This document shows, in pieces, positions 17,660 through 27,380 of a stretch of 64,000 nt of DNA. Position numbers and translations under genes: made by a program. The notes beneath the pieces were generated by a model that did not search any database, was not told where the DNA came from, and saw only the letters and a program-made list of their open reading frames with translations. This DNA comes from Nocardia aurea (GTDB lineage Bacteria; Actinomycetota; Actinomycetes; Mycobacteriales; Mycobacteriaceae). How positions within the stretch are numbered: position 1 is the stretch's first letter; every line of letters begins with the position of its first letter. The stretch spans positions 186,001 through 250,000 of the forward strand of contig NZ_QCYJ01000021.1 in assembly GCF_003123685.1 (NCBI RefSeq), in the 5' to 3' direction.

Positions 17660-19069
17660 ATGGATATTCACGAGGTTGCGGGTTCGGGCATCGGCGAGCA
17701 GCGCGAATTGTTGGACAGCGGCGCCGTCTCGGTGACCGAACTCGTCGAGGCGACACTCGAGCGGATCGACAGGGCGAGCGAACTCGGCGCCTTCATCCGG
17801 GTGCTGCGCGAACAGGCGCGAGCCGAAGCGGCCGCCCGCGACCGGCAGCGTCTCGACGGTGCGGAACTCGGTCCGCTGCACGGTATTCCGGTTGCCGTGA
17901 AGGACGAGATCGACGTGGCCGGGGTGGTCACGACGTTCGGTACCCGCGCCAATCGCACCCCGGCCGCGGCCGACGCCGAGATGGTGCGGCGACTGCGCGC
18001 GGCGGGGGCCGTCATCATCGGCAAGACCGCGATGCCGGAATTCGGCCAGTGGCCGTTCACCGAGTCCAGCACGTACGGGATGACCCGCAATCCGTGGGAT
18101 CCGAGCCGTTCGACGGGTGGTTCGAGCGGCGGGTCGGCGGCCGCGGTGGCCGCAGGGCTGGTCCCGGTCGCCCTCGGCGGCGACGGCGGCGGTTCGATTC
18201 GGATTCCGGCCGCCTGCTGTGGCCTGTTCGGGCTGAAACCGCAGCGCGGCCGGGTGCCGGTGGCGCCGCACGAGCACCTGTGGTGGGCGCTCGGCGTGGC
18301 GGGACCGTTGACGAGGAGTGTGCTCGATTCCGCGATCGTCTACGACGTCATCCGCGGCGGGGCCCCCGCCGACCGGTTCGGCGCCCCCGACCCGATCATG
18401 TCGTTCGAGGAGGCCGCGCGCCGAACCGATCGGGTGCTGCGCATCGGATACAGCACGCGCTCGCCGGTGCCGATGGTGAAACTCGATCCGGAGCACCGGA
18501 GGGCGGTGGAGGAGACGGCCGCGCTGCTGGCCGGGCTCGGCCATACCGTCTTCGAGGTCGACCCCGACTATCCCGATCCGACGCCCGCGTTCTTCCCGCA
18601 GTTCTTCGGCGGTGTTCGCGCCGAGGCCGAATCGGTCGAGCACCCGGAACTGCTCGAACGACGGACCAGGGAGACCCTGCGACTCGGGGCGTGGGCGCGG
18701 CGCGGCGTGGTGGAGCGGGCGATCCGCCGGGGCGAGGCGCTCACCCGCAAGGTCGATCGGATCTTCGAAGAATGCGATCTGCTGCTGACACCCACGCTCG
18801 CGATCCGGCCGCCCGCGGTCGGTGTGCTCGACGGTCTCGGTAGTGTCCGGGCCCAGCTCGCGGCGATTCCGATGGTCGCCTACACCGGTTTGTGGAATGT
18901 CACCGGTAATCCCGCCGCCTCGGTGCCCACCGGGGTCGCCGCGGACGGGCTGCCGCTGTCGGTCCAGCTGATCGGCCCGGCCAACGGTGAGACCACGATT
19001 CTCTCGGCGGCGGCGCAGTTGGAGCGGGAACGTCCGCAGGCGCGTGCGCCGTACCGGATTCCCGGCTGA
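17660..19069 (+). CDS. Amidase-signature hydrolase
   Basis: A 469-aa amidase with the full triad: Lys81 (VAVKDEID), Ser155 ([12 protein letters not shown]) and nucleophile Ser179 ([12 protein letters not shown]). The ATG at 17660 sits behind GCAGGA. It differs clearly from the allophanate-type amidase at 7086 (different nucleophile context and no NLDQFATG). Such enzymes hydrolyse aliphatic or aryl amides; the substrate cannot be inferred. It stands alone between the crotonase and MFS genes. Confidence 0.85.
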   Translation: MDIHEVAGSGIGEQRELLDSGAVSVTELVEATLERIDRASELGAFIRVLREQARAEAAARDRQRLDGAELGPLHGIPVAVKDEIDVAGVVTTFGTRANRTPAAADAEMVRRLRAAGAVIIGKTAMPEFGQWPFTESSTYGMTRNPWDPSRSTGGSSGGSAAAVAAGLVPVALGGDGGGSIRIPAACCGLFGLKPQRGRVPVAPHEHLWWALGVAGPLTRSVLDSAIVYDVIRGGAPADRFGAPDPIMSFEEAARRTDRVLRIGYSTRSPVPMVKLDPEHRRAVEETAALLAGLGHTVFEVDPDYPDPTPAFFPQFFGGVRAEAESVEHPELLERRTRETLRLGAWARRGVVERAIRRGEALTRKVDRIFEECDLLLTPTLAIRPPAVGVLDGLGSVRAQLAAIPMVAYTGLWNVTGNPAASVPTGVAADGLPLSVQLIGPANGETTILSAAAQLERERPQARAPYRIPG

Positions 19070-19253
19070 TTTCGGGGACGAATGCCCTGGTGGGGGCCTC
19101 GCGCGGGGGCGGATGCCGCCGAACCGGACAACCCTGCGCAAACAGTGATGTGCATCACGTCGTCTCGGTAGCCTGATCCCACCCGGCTGCTCGTTCCTGA
19201 ATCGCGGTGGTCCAGCTCGTGCGAGGTGCCGTGGCTAGAAAGGCACCTCGACC

Positions 19254-21188
19254 ATGAGTTCTTCGTCGATACCAACCACCTCGCCGACCCTGCTGACCGG
19301 GCTCTGGCAGCGAAAACTCCCGCACTATCCGGACACTCCCGCCCGTTCCTGGTATCTGGCCGTCGTGGTGATCGCCTCGATCGCGCTGTACTACCAGCTG
19401 TTCGTCACCGGGGCCGTCGGCAACGAGCTGATCGACTACTTCGATCTGTCGTTCGCCTATTTCGTCTGGATATTCATCATCGGCGCCGCGTTCGGCGCGG
19501 TCGCGTCGGTGCTCGCCGGGCTGCTCGACCGATGGGGGCGAGCCAATATCGTCGCCTACGGCGTGGTGATCTGCTCGCTGCTGACGCTGTTCGCGGTGCC
19601 CGCGGTGACCACCAAGGAGGCCTACCTGGCCGTCTACATCCTGGTGAGCATCGTCGAGGGCGCGGTACTCGTGGCGACGCCCGCGTTGATCCGCGATTTC
19701 TCCCCGCAGCTGGGCCGGGCCTCGGCGATGGGGTTCTGGACGCTCGGACCGGTGATCGGCGCGCTGGTCACCACGGCGATCTCCACCCGCACCCTGGACG
19801 CGCATCCGGACTGGCAGTTCCACTACCGGGTCTGCGGCGTGATCAGCATGGTGATCGCGGTCGTCGCGGTGATCGGGCTGCGGGAGCTGAGTCCGCCGCT
19901 GCGCGATCAGATCATGGTGTCGCTACGCGACAAGGCGCTGATCGAGGCGCGCGCCCGCGGCCTGGACGTGAACGCGTTGGAACGTGACCAGTGGAAGCAG
20001 ATGATGCGTCTGAACATCGTCGGCTCGGCGCTGGGCATCAGCCTGTTCCTGGCGTACTTCTACACGATCGTGTCGTTCCTGCCGGTGTACATGGCGACCA
20101 ATTTCGGATTCAGTCCGTCCCAGGCCAACGCGCTCGGCAACTGGTACTGGGGTCCGAACGCCATCGCGCTCGTCCTGGCGGGAATCGCGTCGGACTACCT
20201 GAAGGTGCGCAAGCCGTTCATGATCGTGGGCGCGCTCATCAGCATCGTCGGCCTGTTCGTCTTCATCGGCTTCACCGACAAGCCGGACACGGGCTATTAC
20301 ACCTTCGCCGGGGTTTTCGTCGTCATCGCGGTCGGCACCGGCATCGCCTATTCGACCTGGATGGCGAGTTTCACCGAAACCGTCGAAGCGCGCAATCCGG
20401 CGGCCACCGTGGCAGGCCTCGCGGTATGGGGCGGCATCCTGCGCGGGGTGGTGACCCTGGTGCTGTTCGGGCTGCTGATCGTGGTGAACGCGGCGGGTCC
20501 GTTGGTGAACCACGGTCCGCGCCTGGGCGAGATCCAGGAGAAGTACGGCGCGGAGTTGGCCACCATCCAGACCGTGGGCACCGAAACCCTCGCCGCGTTG
20601 CAGAAGAACCCGGGCGATCAGGCCGCGCAGGTGCGGGCGCTCTCGGCGCTGAGCGGCGCCACACCGGAGCAGGTACAGGCCACGCTCGCGCTGAACGCGA
20701 AATACCCGCAGGAATTGCAGACCCTCCAGGCGATCCAGCCCGAGACGCAGGCGAAGTTGGCCGAGAATCCCACCGACGCCGCCGCCGGACTCGCGGCGGT
20801 CGGTCAGGTCTCGCAGAAGTTCGGCATCCCGGTGGACCAGGCGATCGCGCGACTGACCGCGACCCAGCAAATTCCGAGGGATCAGCTGGCGGTCGCCGCG
20901 ACGGTGGGTCCGAAGGTGGCGACGGCGGCGTCGCAGTTGGCCGCCGTCGGCGGTATCGCACCCGACGACGCCGCCTACCTGGCCGAGTACGGTCCGGAAG
21001 TCGCTCAGGCCAAGGAGGATTCGCCCGCGCAGTGGGAACTCTGGTGGTGGATCTGCCTGCTGGCGCAGGTGACCTTCCTGCCGTTCGTCTTCGTCATGGC
21101 GGGACACTGGAGCCCGAGGAAGGCGGCCGCCGCGGCGAAGGAACACGACGAACTGGTCCAGAGCGAACTGGCGGCACTCACCCCCTAG
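19254..21188 (+). CDS. MFS transporter with a large repeat-containing insert before the last helix
   Basis: 644 aa, far longer than the 400-450 aa of ordinary MFS proteins. ATG follows AAAGGCACC. Helices 1-11 fill residues about 25-417 and include an MFS signature loop (LAGLLDRWGRANIV). About 174 residues then intervene before the last helix at about 592-615 (WELWWWICLLAQ). The insert carries an internal duplication: KYGAELATIQTVGTETLAAL near 430 and KYPQELQTLQAIQPETQAKL near 483, with a third partial copy starting EYGPEVAQA. By standard topology the loop is outside the membrane. The substrate is unknown. Confidence 0.83.
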   Translation: MSSSSIPTTSPTLLTGLWQRKLPHYPDTPARSWYLAVVVIASIALYYQLFVTGAVGNELIDYFDLSFAYFVWIFIIGAAFGAVASVLAGLLDRWGRANIVAYGVVICSLLTLFAVPAVTTKEAYLAVYILVSIVEGAVLVATPALIRDFSPQLGRASAMGFWTLGPVIGALVTTAISTRTLDAHPDWQFHYRVCGVISMVIAVVAVIGLRELSPPLRDQIMVSLRDKALIEARARGLDVNALERDQWKQMMRLNIVGSALGISLFLAYFYTIVSFLPVYMATNFGFSPSQANALGNWYWGPNAIALVLAGIASDYLKVRKPFMIVGALISIVGLFVFIGFTDKPDTGYYTFAGVFVVIAVGTGIAYSTWMASFTETVEARNPAATVAGLAVWGGILRGVVTLVLFGLLIVVNAAGPLVNHGPRLGEIQEKYGAELATIQTVGTETLAALQKNPGDQAAQVRALSALSGATPEQVQATLALNAKYPQELQTLQAIQPETQAKLAENPTDAAAGLAAVGQVSQKFGIPVDQAIARLTATQQIPRDQLAVAATVGPKVATAASQLAAVGGIAPDDAAYLAEYGPEVAQAKEDSPAQWELWWWICLLAQVTFLPFVFVMAGHWSPRKAAAAAKEHDELVQSELAALTP

Positions 21189-21252
21189 GAGTTTCGCGAT
21201 TTGCTTCGTCGCGGTACTGGTTCTTTTGCCGCCGAGGTGCCACTCTTAAGCG

Positions 21253-22791
21253 GTGACACTATCTCCGGATAAATCGCCGGGTCCCGATCCCGCCAGCGAC
21301 AAGCTGGACGCGCGGGTGTACAAGGTTGCGGGCGTGGTCGTGCTCGGCGCGATCATGTCCATCCTCGACATCACGGTCGTGACCGTCGCGATCCCCACCT
21401 TCCAGGCTGAGTTCGACACCAGCTACGCCATCGCGGCGTGGTCGATGACCGGCTACACCCTGGCACTCGCGACGGTCATCCCGCTGACGGGATGGGCGGC
21501 CGACAGGTTCGGCACCAAGCGCCTCTACATCATGGCGCTGACGTTCTTCATACTCGGCTCGCTGCTGTGCAGTACGGCTTGGAATATCGAGTCGCTCATC
21601 GCCTTCCGAGTGCTCCAGGGCATCGGCGGCGGCATGCTGATGCCGCTCGGCATGACGATCATGACCCACGCGGCGGGGCCGCAGCGGGTCGGCCGGGTCA
21701 TGGCCGTACTCGGTGTGCCGATGCTGCTCGGCCCGATCAGCGGGCCGATTCTCGGCGGCTGGCTGATCGACACGTTCAGCTGGCACTGGATCTTCCTCAT
21801 CAACCTGCCGATCGGCGTGGTCGCGCTGATCCTCGCCTTCGTCGTCCTCGATTCCGACCGTCCGGAGCCGTCGGAATCCTTCGACTTCCTCGGTATGCTG
21901 CTGGCCTCGCCGGGTCTGGCGCTGTTCCTGTTCGGCGTCTCCTCGATCCCGGAACAGGGCACCATCGCCTCGGCCAGGGTGCTGATCCCCGCGCTGGTCG
22001 GCGTGACGCTGCTGATTCTGTTCGTGCTGCACGCGTTGCGCACCGAACATCCGCTGATCGATCTGCATCTGTTCCGCGACCGGGCGATGACCTTCGCGGT
22101 GCTCACCATGGTGCTGTTCGCGATCGCCTTCTTCGGCGCGGGTCTGCTACTGCCCAGCTACCTGCAACAGGTCAGGGGCGAGACCGCGCTCGCGGCCGGT
22201 CTGCTGATCGCGCCACAGGGCATCGGAGCGATGATCACCATGCCGATCGCGGGGCGGCTCGTCGACAAGATCGGCCCCGGCAAGATCGTGCTGACCGGCA
22301 TCACCCTGATGACCATCGGCATGGCGTTCTTCACCCAGCTCGAGGCCGACACGGCGTATCCGATCATGATGGTCGCCCTGTTGATCATGGGCTTCGGCAT
22401 GGGCTGCACGATGATGCCGACGATGACCGCGGCCATCCAGACGCTGACGCATTCGCAGGTCGCCCGGGGTACGACGTTGATGAACATCGTCAACCAGACC
22501 TCCGGCTCGATCGGTACCGCGATCATGTCGGTGGTGTTGACCAACCTGCTCCAGGACAAGCCGGACGCGGGGGCCGCGATCGCGTCGAATACCGACCCGT
22601 CCCTGGCCGCGAAACTGCCGCCGGGCACGATCGAGTCCGGTTTCGATCAGGCCGCCGACGCGTTCAGCTCGACCTATGTCGTCGCGGTGGTCGTGCTCGC
22701 GCTCACCCTGATCCCGGCGTTCTTCCTGCCGAGGACCAAGCCGAAGAATCCGGAACTCGCCGCGGATACGCCCGCGGCGATGATGCACTGA
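21253..22791 (+). CDS. MFS efflux transporter, DHA2 (EmrB/QacA) family
   Basis: A 512-aa protein with about 14 membrane helices, starting at the GTG at 21253. Family motifs are ILDITVVTVAIPTFQ in helix 1, TGWAADRFGTKRLY after helix 2, FRVLQGIGGGMLMPLGMT and GPILGGWLIDTFSWHWIF. DHA2 members exchange drugs or metabolites for protons. It follows the other MFS gene by 64 nt, so the two might be cotranscribed. No adjacent regulator explains its specificity. Confidence 0.87.
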   Translation: MTLSPDKSPGPDPASDKLDARVYKVAGVVVLGAIMSILDITVVTVAIPTFQAEFDTSYAIAAWSMTGYTLALATVIPLTGWAADRFGTKRLYIMALTFFILGSLLCSTAWNIESLIAFRVLQGIGGGMLMPLGMTIMTHAAGPQRVGRVMAVLGVPMLLGPISGPILGGWLIDTFSWHWIFLINLPIGVVALILAFVVLDSDRPEPSESFDFLGMLLASPGLALFLFGVSSIPEQGTIASARVLIPALVGVTLLILFVLHALRTEHPLIDLHLFRDRAMTFAVLTMVLFAIAFFGAGLLLPSYLQQVRGETALAAGLLIAPQGIGAMITMPIAGRLVDKIGPGKIVLTGITLMTIGMAFFTQLEADTAYPIMMVALLIMGFGMGCTMMPTMTAAIQTLTHSQVARGTTLMNIVNQTSGSIGTAIMSVVLTNLLQDKPDAGAAIASNTDPSLAAKLPPGTIESGFDQAADAFSSTYVVAVVVLALTLIPAFFLPRTKPKNPELAADTPAAMMH

Positions 22792-22836
22792 TAGACGATG
22801 CGCTGAGATCGTCGGCGTATCCGCCGGTGTGAACGA

Positions 22837-22887
22837 CCGAGATCCGGGTCGATGAACGTCTACCGACGTCACCGACCCGGATCTCGG
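22837..22887. terminator. Bidirectional terminator hairpin
   Basis: CCGAGATCCGGGTCG (22837-22851) and its perfect complement CGACCCGGATCTCGG (22873-22887) form a 15-bp stem around a 21-nt loop. It lies between the convergent DHA2 transporter and SRPBCC genes, ideally placed to end both transcripts. Confidence 0.75.
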
Positions 22888-22907
22888 CGTTTCGCGGGCG
22901 CTCGGGC

Positions 22908-23339
22908 TCAGCCGTAGAGCGCGACGAAACGTTGCAACGACCGCTCGATATCGCCTCGCACCGCCCGCGCCACGCCCGTGCCGATCGGTCCGAACAGCGG
23001 CGCTCCGCCGAGTGCGATGTCGACGGTGACCTCCGAGCCCGCCCCCTTCGGCGCGACCCGGAGTTCGAGGCCGAGCTTCGTGCCGCCCTTGCCCGCGCCG
23101 CTGAGCGCGAGTCGACGGGGCGGTTCCGCCGCGTCGACGGTCCAGGTCACCCGGTTGCGCAGACCTTTCACCGTGGCCACTCCGACGAGTTTCGTGCCCC
23201 TGGTCAATTCCGCGGGCACTTCGCCGCGCCACGCCTCGTGCATGGTCAGCCATTTGTCCAGATCGGCCAGGTTCGAGGTGTGCGCCCACGCCTGTTCCGG
23301 CGGAATCGGAACGTCGACGGAGACCTTCAGCTTTGCCAT
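22908..23339 (-). CDS. SRPBCC (START/Bet v1-like) family protein
   Basis: A 143-aa single-domain protein. It begins MAKLKVSVDVPIPPEQAWAH, the first strand and helix of the SRPBCC fold, and ends with the long C-terminal helix ARAVRGDIERSLQRFVALY. The domain forms a cavity for hydrophobic ligands. Family members include toxin-like and polyketide-cyclase-like proteins, so the precise role is open. It converges with the DHA2 transporter and diverges from yceI. Confidence 0.8.
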   Translation of the reverse strand: MAKLKVSVDVPIPPEQAWAHTSNLADLDKWLTMHEAWRGEVPAELTRGTKLVGVATVKGLRNRVTWTVDAAEPPRRLALSGAGKGGTKLGLELRVAPKGAGSEVTVDIALGGAPLFGPIGTGVARAVRGDIERSLQRFVALYG

Positions 23340-23504
23340 GCGCGCATGGTATCCGGTACCGCGGGTTTGGGTATTCGGCCGCGCGAAGGCCCGTTGCCAT
23401 CCGCTGTGCCGTGCGTCACAGTGGAAATGTCTCGCCGTGCGGTTGCGTTATAAAGGTTGCCACATCAACCAAAATGCAGCGACAGCACAGCAGAGGAGCG
23501 CTCC

Positions 23505-24056
23505 ATGACCGCCGGAACCACGACCGCCCTGTCCGCGGGTACCTGGGTCATCGACCCCGCCCATTCGCTCGTCGGTTTCTCCGTCCGCCACCTGATGGTG
23601 AGCAAGGTGCGCGGCCGATTCACCGATTTCTCGGGCAAACTCGTCATCGGCGAGGACGGTTCGGCCTCGGCCGAGGCCGAGATCCGGATCGACTCGGTGA
23701 CCACCGACAATCCTCAGCGCGACGCCCATCTGCGCACGGCCGATTTCTTCCACGCCGAGCAGTTCCCGGTCGCGAGTTTCGCCTCGACCGGCTTCCGGGT
23801 GAAGGGCGACGCCTTCGTCGTCGACGGAGACTTCACCTTCCACGGTGTGACCAAGCCCGTCTCGCTCGAGGTGGAATTCCTCGGCGTGAATCCGGGCATG
23901 GGCAACGGACCCGTCGCCGGTTTCGAGGCCACCACCGTGGTCAGCCGTCGTGATTTCGGCGTGGATATCGATATGCCACTGCCGGACGGTGGCGGCGTCG
24001 TGGTCGGTGACAAGATCACCCTCTCCCTCGAGGTGGAAGTCGGCCTCCAGAGCTGA
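23505..24056 (+). CDS. YceI-family lipocalin-like protein
   Basis: A 183-aa protein from the ATG at 23505 behind GAGGAG. It has the YceI pattern: GTWVIDPAHSLVGFSVRHLM at the start, VRGRFTDFSG, then TFHGVTKPVSLEVEF. The fold is a lipocalin-like barrel that binds isoprenoid or amide-type lipids in known members. No signal peptide is visible, as is usual for actinobacterial YceI. It is a single-gene unit ended by a strong palindromic terminator. Confidence 0.88.
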   Translation: MTAGTTTALSAGTWVIDPAHSLVGFSVRHLMVSKVRGRFTDFSGKLVIGEDGSASAEAEIRIDSVTTDNPQRDAHLRTADFFHAEQFPVASFASTGFRVKGDAFVVDGDFTFHGVTKPVSLEVEFLGVNPGMGNGPVAGFEATTVVSRRDFGVDIDMPLPDGGGVVVGDKITLSLEVEVGLQS

Positions 24057-24588
24057 CCCACCCGTGCACGCGTATCCCGGCCGGGGTTCACCGAATTCGG
24101 TGAACCCCGGCCGATTGCTTTGTGTTCGCGGTGGGTAAGGGCGGAGATGTTTCCGTTCGGACGCGTGATCCGCACCGGCTCAACTTCTTTGCGTCTCATG
24201 GTTACGTCGTGCGTTCGCGAGGTTGCTGCTAGGGTGGGCGGGTCGTCGGGTTCCGGGCTGTGCGGGAGCGCTCCGTTCAGTTGGCGATCGATTGTCTGAT
24301 CGCCTGTCCCACAGGCACTGTGGGTCGGGGCTCGACCGGCGATGACCCGCGCCGCCCGGTCGCCGCTACGGGATTCGGGACCTCCGATGGTGAACGGTGA
24401 GGTGACCCGATCGCGGTGGTGTATCGAGGTGGTCATCGTGATCGGCAATATGTGTTCGGCAAATATGTATTGGGCAGACGTTCGGAAGGTGAGACGGAGT
24501 TCGGTGGCAGCAGGCTGTGGGATTCGACGCGGACCATAGGCAACTGGTTCTCGGGGGGAGGTTGAACCTGTCGACGACGAGAGAACTG
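24057..24588. other. Intergenic region, 532 bp, before the conservon
   Basis: It starts with the yceI terminator (24078-24120). The right half, around 24430-24480, is locally AT-rich with near-repeats GGCAATATGTG and GGCAAATATGT, and is the likely promoter zone of the conservon. A 65-codon frame at 24342 has no ribosome site and is not called. Confidence 0.45.
24078..24120 (+). terminator. Perfect 36-bp palindromic terminator of yceI
   Basis: The half-site CGGCCGGGGTTCACCGAA (24078-24095) is followed directly by its exact complement (24096-24113), then by ATTGCTT and more Ts. This is a strong rho-independent terminator 21 nt after the yceI stop. Confidence 0.85.
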
Positions 24589-26022
24589 ATGAATGTGGAT
24601 ATCGCCGTAGTACTGCCATGGATCCTCGCCCTTGCACTCGTGCTCGCGGTGGCGGGGTTTTCGGTCAATACCGGAAGACGCCAGAGAGCCCGGATCGACG
24701 AGCTCGCGGCGAGACAGAGCGCGTACGAGGACGCACTGGAGGCGTTCGCGGTCAAGACCCTACCCGCGGTGACCGAAGCGGTGCGGCGGTTCGAGCCCTC
24801 CGCTCCCGCCGTGGGAATTCCTGTGGGACTGGAGAATTCGCGACTGGCGCAGGGGCTGCGCTGGATCGGCGAACGATTCGACGAGGATCTGCGTCGGGTG
24901 CAGACCGAGACCCGCGAGATGATCGCGCACGAGGCCGAGGAACAGGCCAGGCTGGTCATCAAGCACACCGAGTCCACGGTGCGATCGGAGGTCGCCACCT
25001 CCGCCCGTGAGGCGACCAGTGGCGCGGTGCGCTCCTTCGGCACCTCGGTGGTGAGTCTCGGCGCCGACGTGAGCCAGGTCGTGAGTGCCGCGCTGCGCGA
25101 ACATCGCGACGACGAGGTCTACGCGACGCTCACCAGGATCGACCACACCGTGCAGCAGATGATCCGTCAGGCGCAGTCCTACGTGATCGTCTGCGGTGGC
25201 CTGCCGGGACGGCGCTGGCCCGCGCAGTCGCTGACCGACGTGGTCGGCGGCGCGGTCGGCCGTGTGCGCGACTACCTGCGCGTCCGGCCGAATCAACTCG
25301 ACCGGGTCGTCATCAGCCGTGCGGTGGAACCGCTGGTCCATACGCTCGCGACGTTGCTCGACAACGCGTTGCGGTATTCGCCGCCAACCTCTTTCGTCGA
25401 CGTCAGCTTCCAGACCGGCCATCACGGCGTCACCGTCATCATCGACGACGCCGGTGTGCGGATGAACTCCGAGCAGATGGAGGAGGCCAGGCAGATCCTC
25501 GCGAACGAGCGCCCGGTCGACATCCACCAGCTCGGCCCGGCCCCCAAGGTCGGCTTCCCCGGTATCGCGGCCTTGGCGCGACGCTACGGATTCACCGTCT
25601 ACATCGATGGGCCGAACGCCTACGGCGGTATGCGCGCCATGGTGTACGTGCCCGAGGCCCTGCTCGCCGCGCCGACCAGGTCCGACGAACCCCCCGCGCC
25701 CGCCGAACCCGAACCGCAGGTACTCGAACCGGCCCTCGTGCCGGCCGCCGCGGAACCGGCCAGTGAGGAGAGCGAATTCGCCGTGCACGACATCACCAGC
25801 GGTGGTCTCCCGAAGCGGCGACGCCGCACGGTCGCGTCCGCCTCGTCGGCCCGGCCACGTACTGCCCGATCCGATACCGCGACGGCGTCGGGACCCGCTC
25901 GACCGGATATCGCCGCAGCATGGCAATCGGGTTCCAAGAGCGGCCGCGCCGCCGCGGACGACAACCCCGCGACCGCTCCGAACAGCATCGCGACCGAACA
26001 CCCGGAAGGGACGACACCCTGA
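24589..26022 (+). CDS. cvnA: CvnA: histidine-kinase-like ATPase of a conservon
   Basis: A 477-aa protein from the ATG at 24589 (GAGAG upstream). An N-terminal membrane helix (residues about 4-25) leads to a cytoplasmic coiled region, then RIDHTVQQMIRQAQSYVIVC in place of a normal phospho-acceptor box, then an HATPase_c domain (N-box LLDNALRYSPP, G-box DDAGVRM, both about 280-320). The tail is Pro/Ala/Arg-rich. Conservons couple such a sensor to a roadblock protein, a DUF742 protein and a small GTPase, and that order is complete here. Many Streptomyces CvnA proteins carry an extracellular sensing domain; this one has almost none outside. Confidence 0.85.
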   Translation: MNVDIAVVLPWILALALVLAVAGFSVNTGRRQRARIDELAARQSAYEDALEAFAVKTLPAVTEAVRRFEPSAPAVGIPVGLENSRLAQGLRWIGERFDEDLRRVQTETREMIAHEAEEQARLVIKHTESTVRSEVATSAREATSGAVRSFGTSVVSLGADVSQVVSAALREHRDDEVYATLTRIDHTVQQMIRQAQSYVIVCGGLPGRRWPAQSLTDVVGGAVGRVRDYLRVRPNQLDRVVISRAVEPLVHTLATLLDNALRYSPPTSFVDVSFQTGHHGVTVIIDDAGVRMNSEQMEEARQILANERPVDIHQLGPAPKVGFPGIAALARRYGFTVYIDGPNAYGGMRAMVYVPEALLAAPTRSDEPPAPAEPEPQVLEPALVPAAAEPASEESEFAVHDITSGGLPKRRRRTVASASSARPRTARSDTATASGPARPDIAAAWQSGSKSGRAAADDNPATAPNSIATEHPEGTTP

Positions 26023-26453
26023 TGAGCACACCGAACACGGCCGCGACCGATAACAGCAACAAGCTGGGGTGGTTACTCGAGGATCTGAACGTCCCCGGGG
26101 TGCGATTCGCGGTGCTGCTTTCCGACGACGGACTACGGATCGCGCACTCGGCGGGTATCACCCGCGACAACGCCGAACGGTTCTCGGCGGCGGCGTCCGG
26201 CCTGCGCTCACTGGGTAAGGCCCTCGGCGAGTTCTGCGGTGGACCGGAGACCAATCTGCGGCAGGCGATGACCGAATACGACGACGGGATGATCTTCATC
26301 ACCGCGGCGGGCGAGGGTGCGCTGCTCGGGGTTTCGACCACCGGGGAGATCGACGTCAGTCTCATCGCCCACCGCATGAACGAGTTGGCGGCCAGAGTCG
26401 GTCACGAGCTAGGCAGCATGTCGCAGCGGAGAGCCGATAGCGACCGGCGATGA
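26022..26453 (+). CDS. cvnB: CvnB: roadblock/LC7-domain protein
   Basis: A 143-aa protein. Its ATG shares a base with the cvnA stop (TGATG), implying coupled translation. The roadblock fold covers about residues 12-125 (GWLLEDLNVPGVRFAVLLS, then SDDGLRIAHSAGI and GALLGVSTTGEIDVSLIAH). In conservons this protein binds the GTPase and is thought to regulate it. It overlaps cvnC by 4 nt. Confidence 0.87.
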   Translation: MSTPNTAATDNSNKLGWLLEDLNVPGVRFAVLLSDDGLRIAHSAGITRDNAERFSAAASGLRSLGKALGEFCGGPETNLRQAMTEYDDGMIFITAAGEGALLGVSTTGEIDVSLIAHRMNELAARVGHELGSMSQRRADSDRR

Positions 26454-26800
26454 CCAGATCCCGACGCGATCCCGACCTGGTGCGCGCCTACGTGCGCACC
26501 GGCGGGCGCTTGCGCCCGACCCGCGAACTGGATCTGGTCACCCTGGTCATCGCGAAATCCGATCCGACGCCCGGCGCCGCGCCGGACGTCGTTCGGGTGA
26601 TGAACCTGTGCAGCAGGCGCGGCGCACTGTCCGTCGCCGAGATCGCGGCCTATCTGGATCTCCCACCGTCGGTGGTGAAGATCCTGGTCGCCGACCTGAT
26701 GGACAGCGAGCATCTGGTCACACCGACCCCGGCCGAGAATCTGCCGGAGATCGCCCTGTTGGAGGAGGTACTCAATGGGCTCCGTGCTCTCCCGGCCTGA
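26450..26800 (+). CDS. cvnC: CvnC: DUF742 family protein
   Basis: A 116-aa protein starting at an ATG that overlaps the cvnB stop by 4 nt. It shows the DUF742 pattern DLVRAYVRTGGRLRP near the start and a winged-helix-like part (ALSVAEIAAYLDLPPSVVKI, LVADLMDSEHLV). It is found only in conservons and is thought to be an adaptor. Its last 26 nt overlap the start of cvnD. Confidence 0.87.
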   Translation: MTRSRRDPDLVRAYVRTGGRLRPTRELDLVTLVIAKSDPTPGAAPDVVRVMNLCSRRGALSVAEIAAYLDLPPSVVKILVADLMDSEHLVTPTPAENLPEIALLEEVLNGLRALPA

Positions 26801-27380
26801 GCGCGCTGTCGACTACGTACCGGAGACGGTGACACGCTCGGTCAAACTGTTGGTAGCGGGCAATTTCGGGGTCGGAAAGACGACGTTCGTCAGCAGCGTG
26901 TCGGAGATCAAACCGCTGCGTACCGAGGAGACCATCACCGAGGCCAGTGTCGGCATCGACGACATGGTCGGTCTGCCCGGCAAGGTGAACACCACCGTCG
27001 CCATGGATTTCGGGCGGATCACCCTGAATCCGCAACTGGCGCTGTACCTGTTCGGCACGCCCGGACAGCAGCGGTTCGTGCCCCTGTGGGAGGAATTGGC
27101 GCGGGGCGCGCTCGGCGCGCTCGTCCTGGTCGACACCCGCCGGATCGAGAAGGCCGACGAGGTGCTGTCGGTTCTCGAGGAGCGCGGGGTGCCGTATTCG
27201 GTCGCCGTCAACCGATTCGAGGGCGCGCAGAGCTATCCGCTCGACGAGATCAGGGACGCACTCGACCTGACCGCCGACACCCCGTTGACCGCGCTCGATG
27301 CCCGACATCGCGGCACCTGTCTACAGTCGTTGATCACCCTGGTCGAATTCCTGTTCCATCGCGTGGAGACTCGTCGTTGA
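26775..27380 (+). CDS. cvnD: CvnD: small Ras-like GTPase
   Basis: A 201-aa GTPase. G1 is AGNFGVGKTTFV (about residue 25), the switch regions are EASVGIDDMV and DFGRI, G3 is FGTPGQQRF, and the G4 position reads VNRFEGA, a departure from NKxD common in this family. It lacks lipid-anchor cysteines. The CvnD GTPase cycles under control of CvnA-C. Its stop overlaps the TTG of the P450 gene. Confidence 0.88.
   Translation: MGSVLSRPERAVDYVPETVTRSVKLLVAGNFGVGKTTFVSSVSEIKPLRTEETITEASVGIDDMVGLPGKVNTTVAMDFGRITLNPQLALYLFGTPGQQRFVPLWEELARGALGALVLVDTRRIEKADEVLSVLEERGVPYSVAVNRFEGAQSYPLDEIRDALDLTADTPLTALDARHRGTCLQSLITLVEFLFHRVETRR

Noticed and set aside
16430..19141. 903-codon minus-strand open frame
   Set aside because: It lies opposite the crotonase and amidase genes, is Arg/Gly/His-rich with no domain or ribosome site, and reflects third-position GC bias of the real genes.
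19923..21146. 407-codon minus-strand open frame
   Set aside because: Antisense shadow of the MFS gene, low in hydrophobic structure and rich in Arg/Gln/His, with no recognisable motif.
24342..24539. 65-codon plus-strand frame before the conservon
   Set aside because: No ribosome site, odd composition, and overlaps the likely promoter zone.
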